Assembly (NCBI GenBank): GCA_044870295.1 | Contig: JBIOYQ010000024.1 | Span: 1 to 18,890 of the forward strand | Length of the DNA: 18,890 nucleotides | Source of the DNA: AC-52 sp044870295 | GTDB lineage: Bacteria > Actinomycetota > UBA4738 | Direction of reading: 5' to 3' | In this document: one piece after another, positions 1 to 8,700 of the stretch | Layout of the letters: each line of letters opens with the position of its first letter | How positions within the stretch are numbered: the first letter of the stretch is position 1 | Notes under the pieces: generated by a model | The model's database searches: none | What the model saw: the letters and a program-made list of their open reading frames with translations, nothing else | Told to the model about the DNA's origin: nothing | Position numbers and translations under genes: made by a program

Positions 1-87
1 GGCGGTCCCCGTGAACCAGCCACGGCCCAGTGCTTGTACTGAGCTCAATGCTCTGGAAGGATGCAAACGGCTCGAGGAAAGGGGTGA

Positions 88-195
88 ATGATGCTCGCGC
101 TCTCAACCGGCGGGATCGTTGCGCTGGCGATCGTGATCGTGATCCTGATCGTCCTGTTCGTGTACGTCCTGGGAAAGGCGCGCCGCTCAGGCTAG
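88..195 (+). CDS. Small single-pass membrane peptide of unknown function
   Basis: This 35-codon frame opens with two consecutive ATG codons (88 and 91) and ends at TAG 193-195. A purine-rich Shine-Dalgarno-like stretch (AGGAAAGGGG, 75-84) lies just upstream. The peptide has a short N-terminus (MMLALSTGG), an unbroken hydrophobic stretch of Ile, Val, Leu and Ala over roughly residues 10-28, and a basic tail (GKARRSG). This is the pattern of an N-out/C-in transmembrane peptide under the positive-inside rule. I recognise no family. It lies 73 bp upstream of the carboxylase operon on the same strand; a TAGACT box between them suggests the operon has its own promoter. The good ribosome binding site and clean helix argue for a real gene, but its shortness keeps confidence moderate. 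Confidence 0.55.
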   Translation: MMLALSTGGIVALAIVIVILIVLFVYVLGKARRSG

Positions 196-239
196 CGCGG
201 AGCGGATTCGATCGCCGCGGGGGCGGATTCCGGGCGGGC

Positions 240-245
240 TAGACT
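240..245 (+). promoter_or_regulatory. Candidate -10 box for the carboxylase operon
   Basis: TAGACT matches the TANNNT -10 pattern and sits 23 bp before the ATG at 269, so transcription would start near 252. That leaves a short leader containing the Shine-Dalgarno GGAGG at 260-264. No convincing -35 hexamer is visible at the usual distance. The call rests on the -10 match and position only. Confidence 0.4.
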
Positions 246-268
246 CTGGTCGTCGCCCTGGAGGCCAG

Positions 269-1795
269 ATGAGTCCTGACATCGGTGACGCCGCCCGCCG
301 GGCCCTTGCCGGCGGTGACCCCAAGTACCACCAGAAGCTCGCGGAACAGGGAAAGCTGTTCGTGCGCGAGCGCCTCCGGCTGCTCTTCGACGACGTCGAC
401 GGTTTCGCCGAAGAGGGCCTCCTGGCGAGCGCGCTGGCCGGCGACCTCCCCGCGGACGCCGTCGTCACCGGGGTGGGCGCCGTGCACGGCCGCCCCGTCG
501 CGGTCATGGCGAACGATTCCACCGTGAAGGCAGGTTCGTGGGGCCCTCACACCGTGGAGAAGATCATCCGGATCATCGAGCTGGCCCGGAAGCGCAAGCT
601 GCCCATCGTGTACCTGGTGGACTCGGCGGGCGCGCGGATCGACCGCCAGGTGGAGATGTTCCCGGGCCGCCGGGGCGCCGGGAAGATCTTCTACAACCAG
701 GTACAGGCGAGCGGCCGGGTGCCCCAGGTCTGCTGCCTGTTCGGCCCGTCGGCCGCGGGCGGCGCGTACATCCCCGCGTTCTGCGACGTCGTGTTCATGG
801 TCGAACGCAACGCATCGATGTACCTGGGTTCGCCGCGGATGGCCGAGGAGGTCATCGGCGAGAAGATCTCGCTCGAGGAGATGGGCGGGGCCCGCATGCA
901 CACCGAGGTGAGCGGCAGCGGCGACCTGCTCGTGGCCGACGACAAGGCGGCGATCGATGCCGCGCGAGCGTACCTGTCGTACTTCCCGCAGAGCTGGGAG
1001 CAGGACCCTCCGCGAACCGGCGGCGGGGCGCCGGCCTTCACCGGCTCGCTCGCGGGCATCGTGCCGGAAGACGAGTCGAAGGCCTTCGACATGTACGCGC
1101 TGGTGGCCGGGATCCTCGACCAGGACTCGTTCTTCGAGGTCAAGCCGACCTGGGCGAAGGAGGTGATCACCGGACTGGGGAGGCTGGCCGGTGACGTGGT
1201 GGGGATCGTGGCCAATCAACCCCTGCACAAAGGCGGCGTTCTGTTCGTGGATTCCTCCGACAAGGTGGCCCGGTTCGTCTGGCTGTGCGACGCGTTCAAC
1301 ATCCCGCTGGTGTTCCTGGCCGACGTGCCGGGGTTCATGATCGGGTCGCAGGTCGAGCGGCAGGGGATCATCCGCCACGGCGCCAAGCTGATCACGGCCA
1401 TCAGCGAGGCCACCGTCCCCAAGTTCTGCGTGGTGGTGCGCAAGGCCTACGGTGCGGGCCTGTACGCCATGGCCGGTCCGGGCTTCGAGCCGGACGCCAC
1501 GCTGGCGCTGCCCACCGCGCGCATCGCGGTGATGGGTCCGGAGCCCGCCGTGAACGCCGTCTACTTCAACAAGATCCAGGCCATCGAGGATCCCGAGGAG
1601 CGCGCGGCGTTCGTGGCCGACAAGCGCCGTGCGTACGAAGAGGACATCGACCTCCTGCATCTCGCCTCCGAGAACGTGGTCGACGCGGTGGTCCAGCCCG
1701 ACGATCTGCGGGCCGAGCTCATCAGGCGGCTGGCGTTCGCGCGAGGAAAGAGCCGCGGTTTCAGCGCCCGTCGCCACGGGGTTCCCCCGGTCTGA
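269..1795 (+). CDS. Acyl-CoA carboxylase, carboxyltransferase (beta) subunit
   Basis: This 508-residue protein transfers the carboxyl group from biotin to an acyl-CoA and should act with the biotin carboxylase/BCCP chain at the end of the operon. It has the two-lobed crotonase-like carboxyltransferase fold. The N-lobe has the glycine-rich GGAYIPAFCD segment near residues 164-173; the C-lobe has KAYGAGLYAMAG from residue 392. These give the two oxyanion holes. Length is usual for PccB, MccB and AccD-type chains. The start at ATG 269 follows GGAGG by 4 nt. Substrate is uncertain: the neighbouring hydratase and HMG-CoA lyase-like gene favour 3-methylcrotonyl-CoA (or geranyl-CoA), but the segment EMGGARMHTEVSG is not the typical MCC-beta sequence as I recall it. 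The next gene starts 3 nt after the stop. Confidence 0.93.
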   Translation: MSPDIGDAARRALAGGDPKYHQKLAEQGKLFVRERLRLLFDDVDGFAEEGLLASALAGDLPADAVVTGVGAVHGRPVAVMANDSTVKAGSWGPHTVEKIIRIIELARKRKLPIVYLVDSAGARIDRQVEMFPGRRGAGKIFYNQVQASGRVPQVCCLFGPSAAGGAYIPAFCDVVFMVERNASMYLGSPRMAEEVIGEKISLEEMGGARMHTEVSGSGDLLVADDKAAIDAARAYLSYFPQSWEQDPPRTGGGAPAFTGSLAGIVPEDESKAFDMYALVAGILDQDSFFEVKPTWAKEVITGLGRLAGDVVGIVANQPLHKGGVLFVDSSDKVARFVWLCDAFNIPLVFLADVPGFMIGSQVERQGIIRHGAKLITAISEATVPKFCVVVRKAYGAGLYAMAGPGFEPDATLALPTARIAVMGPEPAVNAVYFNKIQAIEDPEERAAFVADKRRAYEEDIDLLHLASENVVDAVVQPDDLRAELIRRLAFARGKSRGFSARRHGVPPV

Positions 1796-1798
1796 CGG

Positions 1799-2575
1799 AT
1801 GAGCCTGGTCGAGATCGGCATCCGGGAGCACGTCGCCACCGTCCGGCTGAACCGGCCGGAGGCGCTGAACGCCATCTCGGGTGAGCTGGCGAACGAGCTG
1901 GCCGGCGCGCTGCTCCGTGCTGCCGCCGACCCGGAAGCCTGGGTGGTGGTGCTGGCGGCGGCCGGTGACAAGGCTTTCTGCGTGGGAGCCGATCTCAAGG
2001 AGCGCAATCGGCTCGACGACGCAGGCTGGATGCGCAACCGCCTGTTGATGCGGGCCATGTTCGACACGCTGCGGTCGCTGCCGCAGCCTACGGTGGCCAG
2101 CGTGTTCGGGTACGCCCTCGGTGGCGGGTTCGAGCTGGCGTTGAACTGTGACCTCGTCGTGGCGACCGAGGACGCCGTGTTCGGACTGCCGGAGGTGACG
2201 GTGGGGATCGTTCCCGGTGGTGGTGGGACGCAGCTGCTGGCCCGGAAGGTCGGCGTGGCCCGAGCGAAGGAGCTGGTCTTCACCGGCCGGCGGATCACCG
2301 GCCAGGCCGCCTTCGAGATGGGGTTGGTGACGCGGGTGGCCGAGCCCAAAGGCCTAGGCAGGGCCACCGAGGAGCTCACCGACGAGCTGTGCCGGTCCTC
2401 TCCCGTGTCGGTCCGCGAGGCCAAGGCCGCGATCGACCGTGGGTTCGGCCTCTCCCTCGAAGACGGCATCGAGCTGGAGGACCTGGCGTGGCGGCGGGCG
2501 GTGGCGTCCGGGGACCGGCGGGAGGGGATCGCGGCGTTCAACGAGAAACGCGACCCCAAGTGGAAGGGCCGGTGA
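1799..2575 (+). CDS. Enoyl-CoA hydratase/isomerase (crotonase family), possible 3-methylglutaconyl-CoA hydratase
   Basis: This 258-residue crotonase-family protein should add water across the double bond of an enoyl-CoA. Both catalytic glutamates of the rat mitochondrial hydratase are recognisable with the same 20-residue spacing: E112 in GGGFELALNCD and E132 in LPEVTVGIVPGGGGTQ. This supports a true hydratase rather than a decarboxylase or dehalogenase branch. The oxyanion-hole glycines are present. The gene begins 3 nt after the carboxylase beta stop and overlaps the lyase gene by 4 nt (GTGA), so translation is probably coupled. In a leucine-type operon this position belongs to 3-methylglutaconyl-CoA hydratase (LiuC/AtuE type). 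That assignment is from context; the sequence alone supports only the family. Confidence 0.9.
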   Translation: MSLVEIGIREHVATVRLNRPEALNAISGELANELAGALLRAAADPEAWVVVLAAAGDKAFCVGADLKERNRLDDAGWMRNRLLMRAMFDTLRSLPQPTVASVFGYALGGGFELALNCDLVVATEDAVFGLPEVTVGIVPGGGGTQLLARKVGVARAKELVFTGRRITGQAAFEMGLVTRVAEPKGLGRATEELTDELCRSSPVSVREAKAAIDRGFGLSLEDGIELEDLAWRRAVASGDRREGIAAFNEKRDPKWKGR

Positions 2576-3495
2576 GCCGGCCGGCGCTCCCGACGCGGGT
2601 CATCATCCGGGAGGTGGGTCCCCGGGACGGGCTCCAGGCCGAGGCGCCGCTCACGGTCGAGGACCGCATCCGGTTCATCGACGCGCTGTCGGGCTGCGGG
2701 TTCGGCAAGATCGAAGCGGTGTCGTTCGTGTCCCCGAAAGCGGTTCCGGCCATGGCCGGCGCCGCCGAGGTGTGGGCTGGTGTGGAGAAGCATCCCGAGG
2801 TCGAGTATTCGGCGCTGGTCCCCAATCGCCGTGGTGCGGAGGAGGCGGTTCGTGCCGGAGGCTTCGCGACGATTCAGGCGTTCCTGGCCGCGTCCGATGG
2901 CTACAACCGGAAGAACGTGGGCAAGAGCGTCGACGAATCGATGGAGGACGTGCGCCAGGTGGTCGCCGTGGCCCGATCGGCGGGCGTGCCGGTCGAGTGC
3001 TCGATCTCGGCGGCCTTCGGCGATCCCTATGAGGGGGACGTCGCACCCCGCACCGTGGTGGATGTGGCGGCCAGGCTCGTCGACGCAGGGGTGGCGGCCG
3101 TCTCCCTGGGCGACACGACCGGCATGGCCACACCAAGCAGGGTGTGGGACGTGGTCGGGCTCCTGCGCGACCGCATGCCGGACGTTCCCCTGAACCTCCA
3201 CTTCCACGACACGCGCGGGACGGCCATGGCGAACGTGCTGGCCGCGCTGGAGGTCGGCGTCACCGAGTTCGACGCCAGCGTGGGAGGCCTGGGCGGGTCG
3301 CCCTTCGCGCCCGGCGCGAACGGGAACCTGGCGACGGAGGACGTCGTGCACATGCTGGAGGACATGGGGATCGAGACGGGGGTCGATCTGGACGCCGTCC
3401 TGGCGGCGGCCCACCTAGCCGACGAGCTGGTCGGCCACGCGGTGCACGGCCAGGTCTCCAAGGCCGGACCCCGATGGTCGGCCGGAGGTCGGTGA
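2572..3495 (+). CDS. HMG-CoA lyase-like protein with Ser in place of the catalytic-loop Cys
   Basis: This 307-residue TIM-barrel protein of the HMGL-like family would cleave 3-hydroxy-3-methylglutaryl-CoA to acetyl-CoA and acetoacetate, or a homologous substrate. The start is GTG 2572, overlapping the hydratase stop by 4 nt. Visible signatures are EVGPRDGLQ (R18 and D19, equivalent to human Arg41 and Asp42), SLGDTTG, and the metal-binding HFHDTRG with H210 and H212. The C-terminal loop GGLGGSPFAPGANGNLATEDV is close to the family signature, but the residue that is a catalytic cysteine in human and typical bacterial lyases (human Cys266) is Ser243 here (TCG at 3298-3300). The rest of the loop is intact, so this is not a decayed gene. 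Alternatives are a lyase for another 3-hydroxyacyl-CoA such as the isohexenylglutaryl or citramalyl ester. Confidence 0.88.
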   Translation: MSRPALPTRVIIREVGPRDGLQAEAPLTVEDRIRFIDALSGCGFGKIEAVSFVSPKAVPAMAGAAEVWAGVEKHPEVEYSALVPNRRGAEEAVRAGGFATIQAFLAASDGYNRKNVGKSVDESMEDVRQVVAVARSAGVPVECSISAAFGDPYEGDVAPRTVVDVAARLVDAGVAAVSLGDTTGMATPSRVWDVVGLLRDRMPDVPLNLHFHDTRGTAMANVLAALEVGVTEFDASVGGLGGSPFAPGANGNLATEDVVHMLEDMGIETGVDLDAVLAAAHLADELVGHAVHGQVSKAGPRWSAGGR

Positions 3496-3502
3496 CGGCC
3501 GG

Positions 3503-5215
3503 ATGTTCAAGCGGATCCTGGTCGCCAACCGTGGGGAGATCGCCGTGCGGGTGGCTCGCACCTGTCGGGATCTCGGCGTGGAGGTGGTGGCGGTCCACTC
3601 CGACGTCGATGCGGGCGCACGACACGTGCGGATGGCCGATGACGCCGTGCGTCTGCCCGGTGTTGCGCCAACCGACACATACCTGAACGTGGAGGCGATC
3701 GTGGCCGCGGCGCGCCAGAGCGGGGCCGAGGCGATCCATCCGGGATACGGGTTCCTGTCCGAGCGGGCCGACGCGGCCGAGGCCGTGATCGCCGCCGACC
3801 TCGTGTGGGTCGGGCCGCCCCCGGACGCCATCCGGGCGGCGGGCGACAAGGTGCGGGCGCGCCGGCTCGCGGACAGCGTGGGCGTGCCGCCGGTGCCGGG
3901 GACCCTGGAACCGGTGGCGGACGCGGACGAAGTGCTGCGCTTCGGCGACCGCGCCGGGTTCCCCGTGGCCATCAAAGCCACCGGTGGGGGCGGCGGGCGA
4001 GGGCTGAAGGTAGCCGCTGACCCCCAGGCGGTGCCGGAGGCCCTCGAGTCGGCCCGGCGCGAAGCTCAGGCGTACTTTGGTTCGAGCGACGTGTACCTCG
4101 AACGCTACCTGCCCGACCCGAAGCACGTGGAGATCCAGGTGCTGGCGCCCGGGTCCGGGCGGTCGCTGTGGCTGGGCGCGCGCGACTGCTCGCTGCAGCG
4201 CCGACACCAGAAGCTCGTCGAGGAGACGCCACCGCCCATGTTCGCCGACCTGGTCCCGAGCATGGGTGCGGCCGCCGTGGCCGTCACCGATGCGTGCGGC
4301 TACGTGAACGCCGGGACGGTCGAGTTCCTGGTCGATACCGCGACGGGCCATTTCTACTTCCTGGAGATCAACGCGCGGCTGCAGGTGGAGCACCCCATCA
4401 CCGAAGAGGTGCTCGGTATCGACCTGGTGGCGGCCCAGCTCCGTATCGCCTCGGGCGAGCCCCTGGGGTTCGAGCAACCCGACGTGGCGCCGGGAGGACG
4501 GCTCGCGCCGCGAGGGCACGCCATCGAGTGTCGGATCAACGCCGAGGATCCGTCGTTGGGGTTCCAGCCGAGGCCGGGTCGGATCACCCGCTACCGGGAG
4601 CCCGGCGGTCCCGGCATCCGCGTCGACGCCGGGTTCGGAGAGGGCGATACGATCCCGGCGGCCTACGACAGTCTCCTGGCGAAGGTGGTGGCGTGGGGGG
4701 CGACGCGGGAAGAGGCCCGCCACCGCATGCTGCGGGCGCTGGACGAGTACGAGATCCAGGGCGTTCCCACGACGATCCCGGCACATCAGACGCTGTTGGA
4801 GGACCCCGCCTTCGTCGACGGCTCCTATACGACGCGGACGGTCGAGGGCGGGGCCCTGGACGCGCTCATGTCTCGAACGGTTTCTGCGGAACCCGACGCT
4901 GCTCCCGTGCTCGTGGTCGAGGGGACGCCGGCGCGGCTGTGGAACCCGGCTATGGCGGCCTCGGCCGCGGGGGCCGTCACCGCGGCCTCGGCCGGCGCGG
5001 GGCGAGATACGGTGGTGGCGCCCATGCACGGCACGATCCTGAGGGTCCTCGTGTCCGAGGGCGACGAGGTGCAGCCGGGCGATCCGGTCGCGATCTTGGA
5101 GGCCATGAAGATGGAGACCCATCTCACGGCCACCGCAGCCGGCACGATCACGCGGCTGGCGGTCCGGCCGGGCGACGTGGTGGAGGCGGGCCAGACCATC
5201 GCGTCCCTGGGCTGA
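3503..5215 (+). CDS. Acyl-CoA carboxylase alpha chain: biotin carboxylase plus biotin carrier domain
   Basis: This 570-residue chain carboxylates its own biotin with ATP and bicarbonate and passes the carboxyl group to the beta chain. The N-terminus MFKRILVANRGEIAVRVAR is the classic biotin carboxylase opening. The ATP-grasp glycine loop follows K158 (KATGGGGGRGLKV), and EINARLQVEHPITE marks the catalytic core. The last 75 or so residues form a biotinyl domain with EAMKM, in which K536 is the biotinylation site. The region between the two domains (about residues 450-490) is short compared with mitochondrial MCC or PCC alpha, as in compact actinobacterial AccA-type chains. ATG 3503 is 7 nt after the lyase stop, with GGAGG at 3484-3488 rather far upstream. 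It closes the four-gene operon. Confidence 0.95.
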   Translation: MFKRILVANRGEIAVRVARTCRDLGVEVVAVHSDVDAGARHVRMADDAVRLPGVAPTDTYLNVEAIVAAARQSGAEAIHPGYGFLSERADAAEAVIAADLVWVGPPPDAIRAAGDKVRARRLADSVGVPPVPGTLEPVADADEVLRFGDRAGFPVAIKATGGGGGRGLKVAADPQAVPEALESARREAQAYFGSSDVYLERYLPDPKHVEIQVLAPGSGRSLWLGARDCSLQRRHQKLVEETPPPMFADLVPSMGAAAVAVTDACGYVNAGTVEFLVDTATGHFYFLEINARLQVEHPITEEVLGIDLVAAQLRIASGEPLGFEQPDVAPGGRLAPRGHAIECRINAEDPSLGFQPRPGRITRYREPGGPGIRVDAGFGEGDTIPAAYDSLLAKVVAWGATREEARHRMLRALDEYEIQGVPTTIPAHQTLLEDPAFVDGSYTTRTVEGGALDALMSRTVSAEPDAAPVLVVEGTPARLWNPAMAASAAGAVTAASAGAGRDTVVAPMHGTILRVLVSEGDEVQPGDPVAILEAMKMETHLTATAAGTITRLAVRPGDVVEAGQTIASLG

Positions 5216-5244
5216 TCCCCGACGCGTGGGGGCGGACCTGCCGC

Positions 5245-5250
5245 TACCAT
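5245..5250 (+). promoter_or_regulatory. Candidate -10 box for a leaderless VOC transcript
   Basis: TACCAT fits TANNNT and is followed by exactly 7 nt before ATG 5258, so the transcript would begin at or next to that ATG. The alternative upstream ATG at 5249 lies inside the -10 box and would then not be transcribed. No -35 consensus or Shine-Dalgarno is visible. Confidence 0.42.
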
Positions 5251-5257
5251 GCCTGCC

Positions 5258-5650
5258 ATGGACCCGATCGTCGACCGGCTCGACCTGGTGTTCTACTGGG
5301 TCTCGGACCTGACCCGGGCGGTCGAGTTCTACCGCGACGTGCTCGGGCTGCGCCTGCTCCGCCTCGATGCCGGCAACTGGGCGGAGTTCGACGCCGGCGG
5401 CCGGCGGTTCGCCCTCCACGCGGCGATCGAGGGCCAAACCGTCACGCCGGGCGGCGCCACCGCCGTCTTCTCCGTCCAGGACCTCGACCGGGCCAAGGCT
5501 GAGCTGTCCTCGCGGGGTGTTCGGTTCGGCCACGAGGGCGACGTCGAGGGGTATGCCCGGTTCGCGTCGTTCACCGACCCCGACGGGAACCCGGTCCAGG
5601 TGATCGAGTACCTGGCGCCGCAGGCGGAGTCGACGCCCGGCCAAGCCTGA
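5258..5650 (+). CDS. VOC (glyoxalase/bleomycin-resistance) family protein
   Basis: This 130-residue protein has the vicinal oxygen chelate fold signatures: DLTRAVEFYRDVLGLRLL near the N-terminus and FASFTDPDGNPVQVIEY near the C-terminus, giving two beta-alpha-beta-beta-beta modules. The substrate cannot be told. The usual first metal ligand (a His in the opening IDHV-type strand) appears to be replaced (RLDLVFYW), so it may be a binding or non-standard enzyme rather than a glyoxalase. I chose ATG 5258 over the in-frame ATG 5249 because of the leaderless promoter arrangement. It lies 42 bp after the carboxylase alpha gene and 64 bp before the cyclase gene. A weak GC hairpin (TCCCC/GGGGG, 5216-5232) after the alpha gene could mark the operon end. 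Confidence 0.85.
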   Translation: MDPIVDRLDLVFYWVSDLTRAVEFYRDVLGLRLLRLDAGNWAEFDAGGRRFALHAAIEGQTVTPGGATAVFSVQDLDRAKAELSSRGVRFGHEGDVEGYARFASFTDPDGNPVQVIEYLAPQAESTPGQA

Positions 5651-5657
5651 GGTCCCA

Positions 5658-5693
5658 CACCGGCGGTCGCGAACGCGAGCGACCGTGTCGGTG
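5658..5693 (+). repeat. Interrupted inverted repeat in front of the cyclase gene
   Basis: CGGTCGC (5664-5670) pairs perfectly with GCGACCG (5679-5685) across an 8-nt loop. The stem extends outward as CACCG (5658-5662) with CGGTG (5689-5693) after a small internal loop, giving about 12 base pairs. It lies between the VOC stop and the cyclase -10 box, and its right arm covers the place where a -35 would be. It could be an operator for a dimeric regulator or a terminator-like hairpin for the VOC transcript; no T-tract follows it. Confidence 0.5.
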
Positions 5694-5701
5694 GACGCCC
5701 G

Positions 5702-5707
5702 TATGCT
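5702..5707 (+). promoter_or_regulatory. Candidate -10 box for a leaderless cyclase-ATPase transcript
   Basis: TATGCT matches TANNNT and is 7 nt upstream of ATG 5715. This places the start codon at the 5' end of the transcript and rules out the longer in-frame GTG start at 5685. The region has no Shine-Dalgarno. The inverted repeat at 5658-5693 overlaps the expected -35 position. Confidence 0.45.
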
Positions 5708-5714
5708 GGTGTCC

Positions 5715-8700
5715 ATGGCTGGCTTGCTGTGTGACCGGTGCGGGAATCCGCTGCCCGAGGAGGCTCGGTTCTGTCCGCGGTGCGGCGCGCCGGTGGCCGC
5801 GTCCTTCGCCACGCAGGAGCGCAAGGTGGTCACGGTCCTGTTCGCCGACCTCGCCGGTTCGACCGAGCTCGCGGCGCGACTGGACCCCGAGCGCTTCCGC
5901 GAGGTGATGGCGGCGTTCTTCCGTGCCGTGTCCGAGGAGCTGGAGTCGCTCCGGGGTCGCGCGGAGAAGTTCATCGGTGACGCGGTCATGGCGGTCTGGG
6001 GGCTGCCGCAAACGCACGACGACGACGCGTTACGCGCCGTGCGCGCGGGCTTCGCCATCCGCAACAGGACCGCGCGGCTGGGTCAGTCCCTGGCCCTTCC
6101 CATCCCGCTGCGGGTTCGGGTTGGTGTGAACACCGGCGCGGTGGCCACGGGCTCCGGTACCGCGGACCAGTTCTTCGTCTCGGGCGCTGCGGTCAACATG
6201 GCTGCCCGACTGCAGGAGGCCGCTGAGCCCGACGAGATCCTGGTGGGCGAGACCACCTGGCAGCTCACCCAGCACGCCGTGGAGTACGGGCCCGCGCGGT
6301 CCGTCGCCGCCCGCGGTTTCACGGAGGAAGTGAAGGCCTGGCCGGCCGAGGCCCTCTCGGCGCGGTCGACCCGCCGCACCATCCCGTTGGTCGACCGCCG
6401 GCGTGAGCTGGCACTCCTGGTCGACGCCTTCGAGCGCGTGCGCGAGAGCGGGCGGGCCCACCTGATCACCATCCTCGGCGAGCCGGGCATCGGCAAGAGC
6501 CGATTGGTCGACGAGTTCATCGCTGGCCTTCCGGAAGACGTGAAGGTGCTCTTCGGGGGCGCCAGCGACTTCGAAGAGGATGTCACGTTCGCGCCGATCG
6601 CCGAGATGATCATGCGCGAGCTGGGGGTCGAGCGTGACGCGCCTCCCAGTGTGGTCAAGGCGCGCCTCGACGAGGTGGTCACGGACTGCTGCGACATCTC
6701 CGACGCGCAGCGCGTCGCCGGCCGACTCGGGCTGGCCCTGGGTCTGGGTGTGGAGGATCGCGACCGGGACGGCTACCCGGCCGAGGACGGAGCGGTGGTC
6801 GATTCCGACGAGTACGTCCAGAGCGAACCCACCGAGCGCCATCGGTATCGCGCCGCCGAGGTCCGCGCCGGGTTGCAGCGCTTCCTCGAAGGCATGAGCC
6901 GCGCGACCCCCGTCGTCATGGTCCTGGAGGACCTGCAGGCGGCCCGGCCCGATCTCCTGGAGATGGTGGAGCAGATCGTGCGGGGGATCCGTCGTTCCCC
7001 GGTGCTGTTCCTTTGCGTGGCCCGGGACGAGCTGCTCGAAAACCGGCCCAACTGGGCCGGCGGGATCCCGGACGCGGTCAGCATCCGGCTGGAGCCACTC
7101 GGTCCGCGCGAGGCACGCGAGCTGGCCGTGGCGGCCGGCGAGGAGATCGACGAGGAGACGGCCGGCCGGATCGTCCAGCACGCGGGGGGCAATCCGTTCT
7201 TCATCGTGGAGACCACCGGCATGCTCATGCAGCGCCACCCGGAGCACATGACCGGGACGTTCCACATCCACCAGCTGCCGCCGACCGTCCAGGCCGTGGT
7301 GGCGTCGCGCCTCGATCATCTCCCGGACGACGCCCGCGAGCTGCTCCGCAGGGCCTCCGTGTTCGCCCGGTCCTCGTTCTCCGAATGGGAGCTCGGACTG
7401 ATCGCCGAGGTCAGGCCCGAGCTCATGCAGATCCTCGAGGACGAGGAGTTCCTGGTCCGTGACCCGGATCGGGAGAACGTGTGGAGGTTTCGGCACGACA
7501 TGCTGCGTGACGTCGCCTACGAGAGCCTGGCCAAGCGCGACCGCTTGCGGCTGCACGTCCAGGTCGCGGACGGCCTGGCGGGTTCGCCCGAGGCCGATCG
7601 CTATCCCCAGGTGATCGCCCACCACCTGGCCCAGGCCGCGCGCGCGTCGATCGACCTCGAACCCACGGACCGGAGCCTGCCCGAGCGGGCGGTCAAGGCC
7701 CTGACCCGTGCCGGCGACCTGGCCCGCTGGCGGATGGAGTCGCGGACCGCGGCGGACCTGTACCAGCAGGCGCTCGACCTGGCCGGACCAGAGGAGGGCT
7801 GGACGAAGCGCGAGGCCCGCATTCTCTCCGGGATGGGGGAGGCCTGGTACTGGCTCGGCGAGTTCGACCGGGCCCGGGGATCGCTGTCCCGGGCGCTCGA
7901 GGTGGCCGGTCCCGACACGTGGACCCGCTGCCACGCCAGCCGGTTCCTCGGCGACCTGGTGCTGAACGTCGATGGCCGTCCCGAAGCGGCCGAGCCCCTG
8001 TTCGAGGATGCCCTGAAGGCTGCCCACGAGCTGGACGACCCGTTCGCCACCGCCCGGACGCTGCTCATGGCGGGATGGGCCCCGTATTGGAAGGGCGATC
8101 TCGAAGGCGCTCGCCGGAGGTTCCAGGAGGCGCTCGACACGGCCCGGGCGAATCCCGAACGGGACGAGTGGGCGGAGGCCCGAGCGCTCGTTTCGCTCAC
8201 CTCGATCATCTTCCCGGTGGGCAGCGTGCAAGACGCGCTCGAGCTCGGCGAGGAGGCCCTGGAGCTCGGACGCTCCATCGACGATCCGTTCACCATCGCG
8301 GTCGCCCAACAGAACGTTGGGAACTCGCTGCGGCGGCTCATGCGGCTCGACCAGGCGTTCCCGTTGTTGGATCAAGCCGTCCAGACGTTCCGGGACCTCG
8401 GGGCCAAGTGGGAGCTTGCCAGCACCATCGGTGACCGCGGCACCATCCACCGGCTCTCCGGACGCCCGGACCGGGCCCTGGCCGATTACAAGGAGGCCCT
8501 GGCCCTCTGCCGGCAGACCGGTGAGAAGAGCCTGATCACGTGGACGGCGGGGCAGGTGGTGGTGTGCCTCCTGGCCCGCGGCGACCGGACCGCGGCCAGG
8601 CGGGTGGTCGAGGACCCCTCGATCCGAGGCGCTCCCGCCGATCGAGGCGCCGATGGCGAGTTGCTCATCGCGCAAGCCCTGGTGGACCTGGCCGATGGTG

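Noticed and set aside
196..219. CGCGG/CCGCG inverted repeat after the small membrane peptide gene
   Set aside because: Only 5 bp with a 14-nt loop in a GC-rich region and no T-tract; expected by chance.
5216..5232. TCCCC/GGGGG hairpin after the carboxylase alpha gene as a terminator
   Set aside because: Short G/C-only stem with no T-run. Mentioned under the VOC gene but not supported as a separate feature.
5685..5714. Upstream in-frame GTG start for the cyclase protein
   Set aside because: It would put the -10 box and part of the inverted repeat inside the coding region. The zinc ribbon begins right after ATG 5715.
3260..6064. Very long antisense open frame (over 900 codons) opposite the carboxylase alpha, VOC and cyclase genes
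   Set aside because: It is a shadow of GC-rich coding in other frames: low-complexity Arg/Pro/His-rich translation, no domain, and it spans three convincing genes on the other strand.
6030..8675. Antisense open frame of about 880 codons opposite the cyclase-ATPase gene
   Set aside because: Same explanation. The sense strand has complete zinc-ribbon, cyclase and Walker motifs, and the antisense translation shows none.
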